NCBI RefSeq assembly: GCF_042186555.1
Contig: NC_133325.1
Coordinates: forward strand, 296,202,543 to 296,266,542
Reading direction: 5' to 3'
From: Aquarana catesbeiana
Taxonomy: Eukaryota > Chordata > Amphibia > Anura > Ranidae
Length of the DNA: 64,000 bases
Of this stretch, positions 63,184 through 64,000 are shown piece by piece. The position numbers and the translations under genes are program-made. Each line of letters starts with the position of its first letter. Position 1 is the stretch's first letter. The notes below the pieces were generated by a model. That model saw only the letters and a list, made by a program, of their open reading frames with translations, was not told the DNA's origin and searched no databases.

Positions 63184-64000
63184 ATGAAGTCCAAGGAATT
63201 GTCTGTAGACCTCTGAGACAGGATTGTATCGAGGCACAGATCTAGGGAAGGATACAGAAAAATGTCTGCAGAATTGAAGGTCCCAATGAGCACAGTGGCC
63301 TCCATCATCCGTAAATGGAAGGAGTTTGGAACCATCAGGACTCTTCCTAGAGCGAGCCGCCCGGCCAAACTGAGCAATCGGGGGAGAAGGGCGTTAAGGA
63401 AGTGACCGAGAAACCGATGTTCAATCTGACAGGGCTCCAGTGTTTCTCTGTGGAGAGAGGAGAACCTTCCAGAAGAACAACAATCTCTACAGCACTCCGC
63501 CAATCAGGCCTGTATGGTAAAGTGGCCAGATGAATGAAAAAGAGTGAACTCTTTGGGCTAAATGGCAAGCGTCATGTCTGGAGGAAACCAGGCACTGCTT
63601 ATCTCTCCCAGCCAATACCATCCCTACAGTGAAGCATGGTCGTGGCACCATCATGCTGTGTGGATGTTTTTCAGTGACAGGAACTGCAAGACTAGTCAGG
63701 ATTGAGGGAAAGATGAATGCAGCAATGTACAGAGACATCCTTGATGAAAACCTGCTCCAGAGAGCCCTGGACCTCAGACTGGGGTGAAGGTTCATCTTCC
63801 AATAAGACAAGAACCCTAGGTACACAGCCAAGATAACAAAGGAGTGGCTATGGGACAACTCTGTGAATGTCTTTGAGTGACCTAGTCAGAGCCCAGACTT
63901 GAAACCAATTGAACATCTCTGGAGAGATCTGAAAATGGATGTGCACTGACGCTCCCCATCCAACCTGATAGAGCTTGAGAGGTTCTGCAAAGACAAATGG
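63184..64000 (+). pseudogene. Tc1 transposase with deleted catalytic start
   Basis: MKSKELSVDL then a stop and small frameshifts; MSAELKVPMSTVASIIRKWK and FGTIRTLPRAS (helix-turn-helix domain) are clear. Around 63520, text jumps from GLYGKVAR to SELFGLNGKRHVWRKPGTAY. In related enzymes about 30-40 residues including the WSDET box with the first catalytic Asp stand between these, so that part is deleted. GTGTARLVRIEGKMNAAMYR follows. The second Asp region reads FQ-stop-KNPRY, where relatives have FQQDNDPKH. The third carboxylate region (SQSPDLKPIEHLWRDLKM) is present. Dead copy. Confidence 0.85.

Larger units (their letters stand above)
62588..64000 (+). mobile_element. Tc1-like transposon, family 4, runs off window
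   Basis: Left end CAGTGCATCCGGAAAGTAGT preceded by TA (62586-62587). The leader contains AAGTATTCACAGCC and CTATATAAGGTCCCACAG, typical of this family. It is interrupted by a LINE tail at 62774-62978. The transposase starts at 63184. The right TIR lies beyond 64000. Confidence 0.9.

Overview
The window is a stretch of a large, repeat-rich vertebrate nuclear genome, almost certainly a frog (neobatrachian, probably ranid-like). This rests on the mix of repeats: DIRS-type tyrosine-recombinase retrotransposons, Penelope-like elements, Tx1/L1, CR1 and L2 LINEs, several Tc1 families, and frog-type short repeats with TTAAAGTGG, CCCCTTTCACAC or GTACACAC termini. The exact species cannot be fixed from the sequence.

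Only one host gene is visible. Its two last coding exons lie on the + strand at 3814-3963 and 7925-8038. They have good splice sites and encode the C-terminus of TMCO3, a putative cation/proton antiporter. The window therefore starts inside TMCO3 and continues into its 3' flank. No exon of a second host gene was recognised. TFDP1 follows TMCO3 in mammals but was not found here.

The rest is layered transposons. 1-2030 holds an antisense Tx1/L1 element with an intact ORF1. 2.8-17.5 kb holds short DNA transposons with clear target duplications, one full-length dead Tc1 (9414-10980) and a poly(A)-tailed retrosequence. 17.5-24 kb holds two decayed DIRS relics, one broken by a CR1 tail and a tRNA-type SINE. 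26.9-31.8 kb holds a CR1 LINE split by a MITE, a foldback element, and a MITE split by a Tc1. 33.9-46.8 kb holds two more DIRS elements. The first carries an embedded 5S rRNA sequence and is followed by a 41-bp minisatellite. The second (38455-46751) keeps the whole DIRS architecture and is interrupted by a hAT-like insertion and a collapsed Penelope element. 47-57 kb holds a Tc1 fragment, an L2 LINE and a SINE sharing its tail. 57551-62158 is a Penelope-like element with a 570-codon RT/GIY-YIG frame, ~1.5-kb inverted arms and a 14-bp target duplication, inserted into an antisense L1 ORF2 relic. A Tc1 runs off the right edge.

The most interesting system is the Penelope family. Three copies carry hammerhead-ribozyme-like motifs at the equivalent place in their arms. 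Two copies share a flipped-arm architecture and a conserved unpaired 3' terminus. All coordinates and matches were judged by eye.
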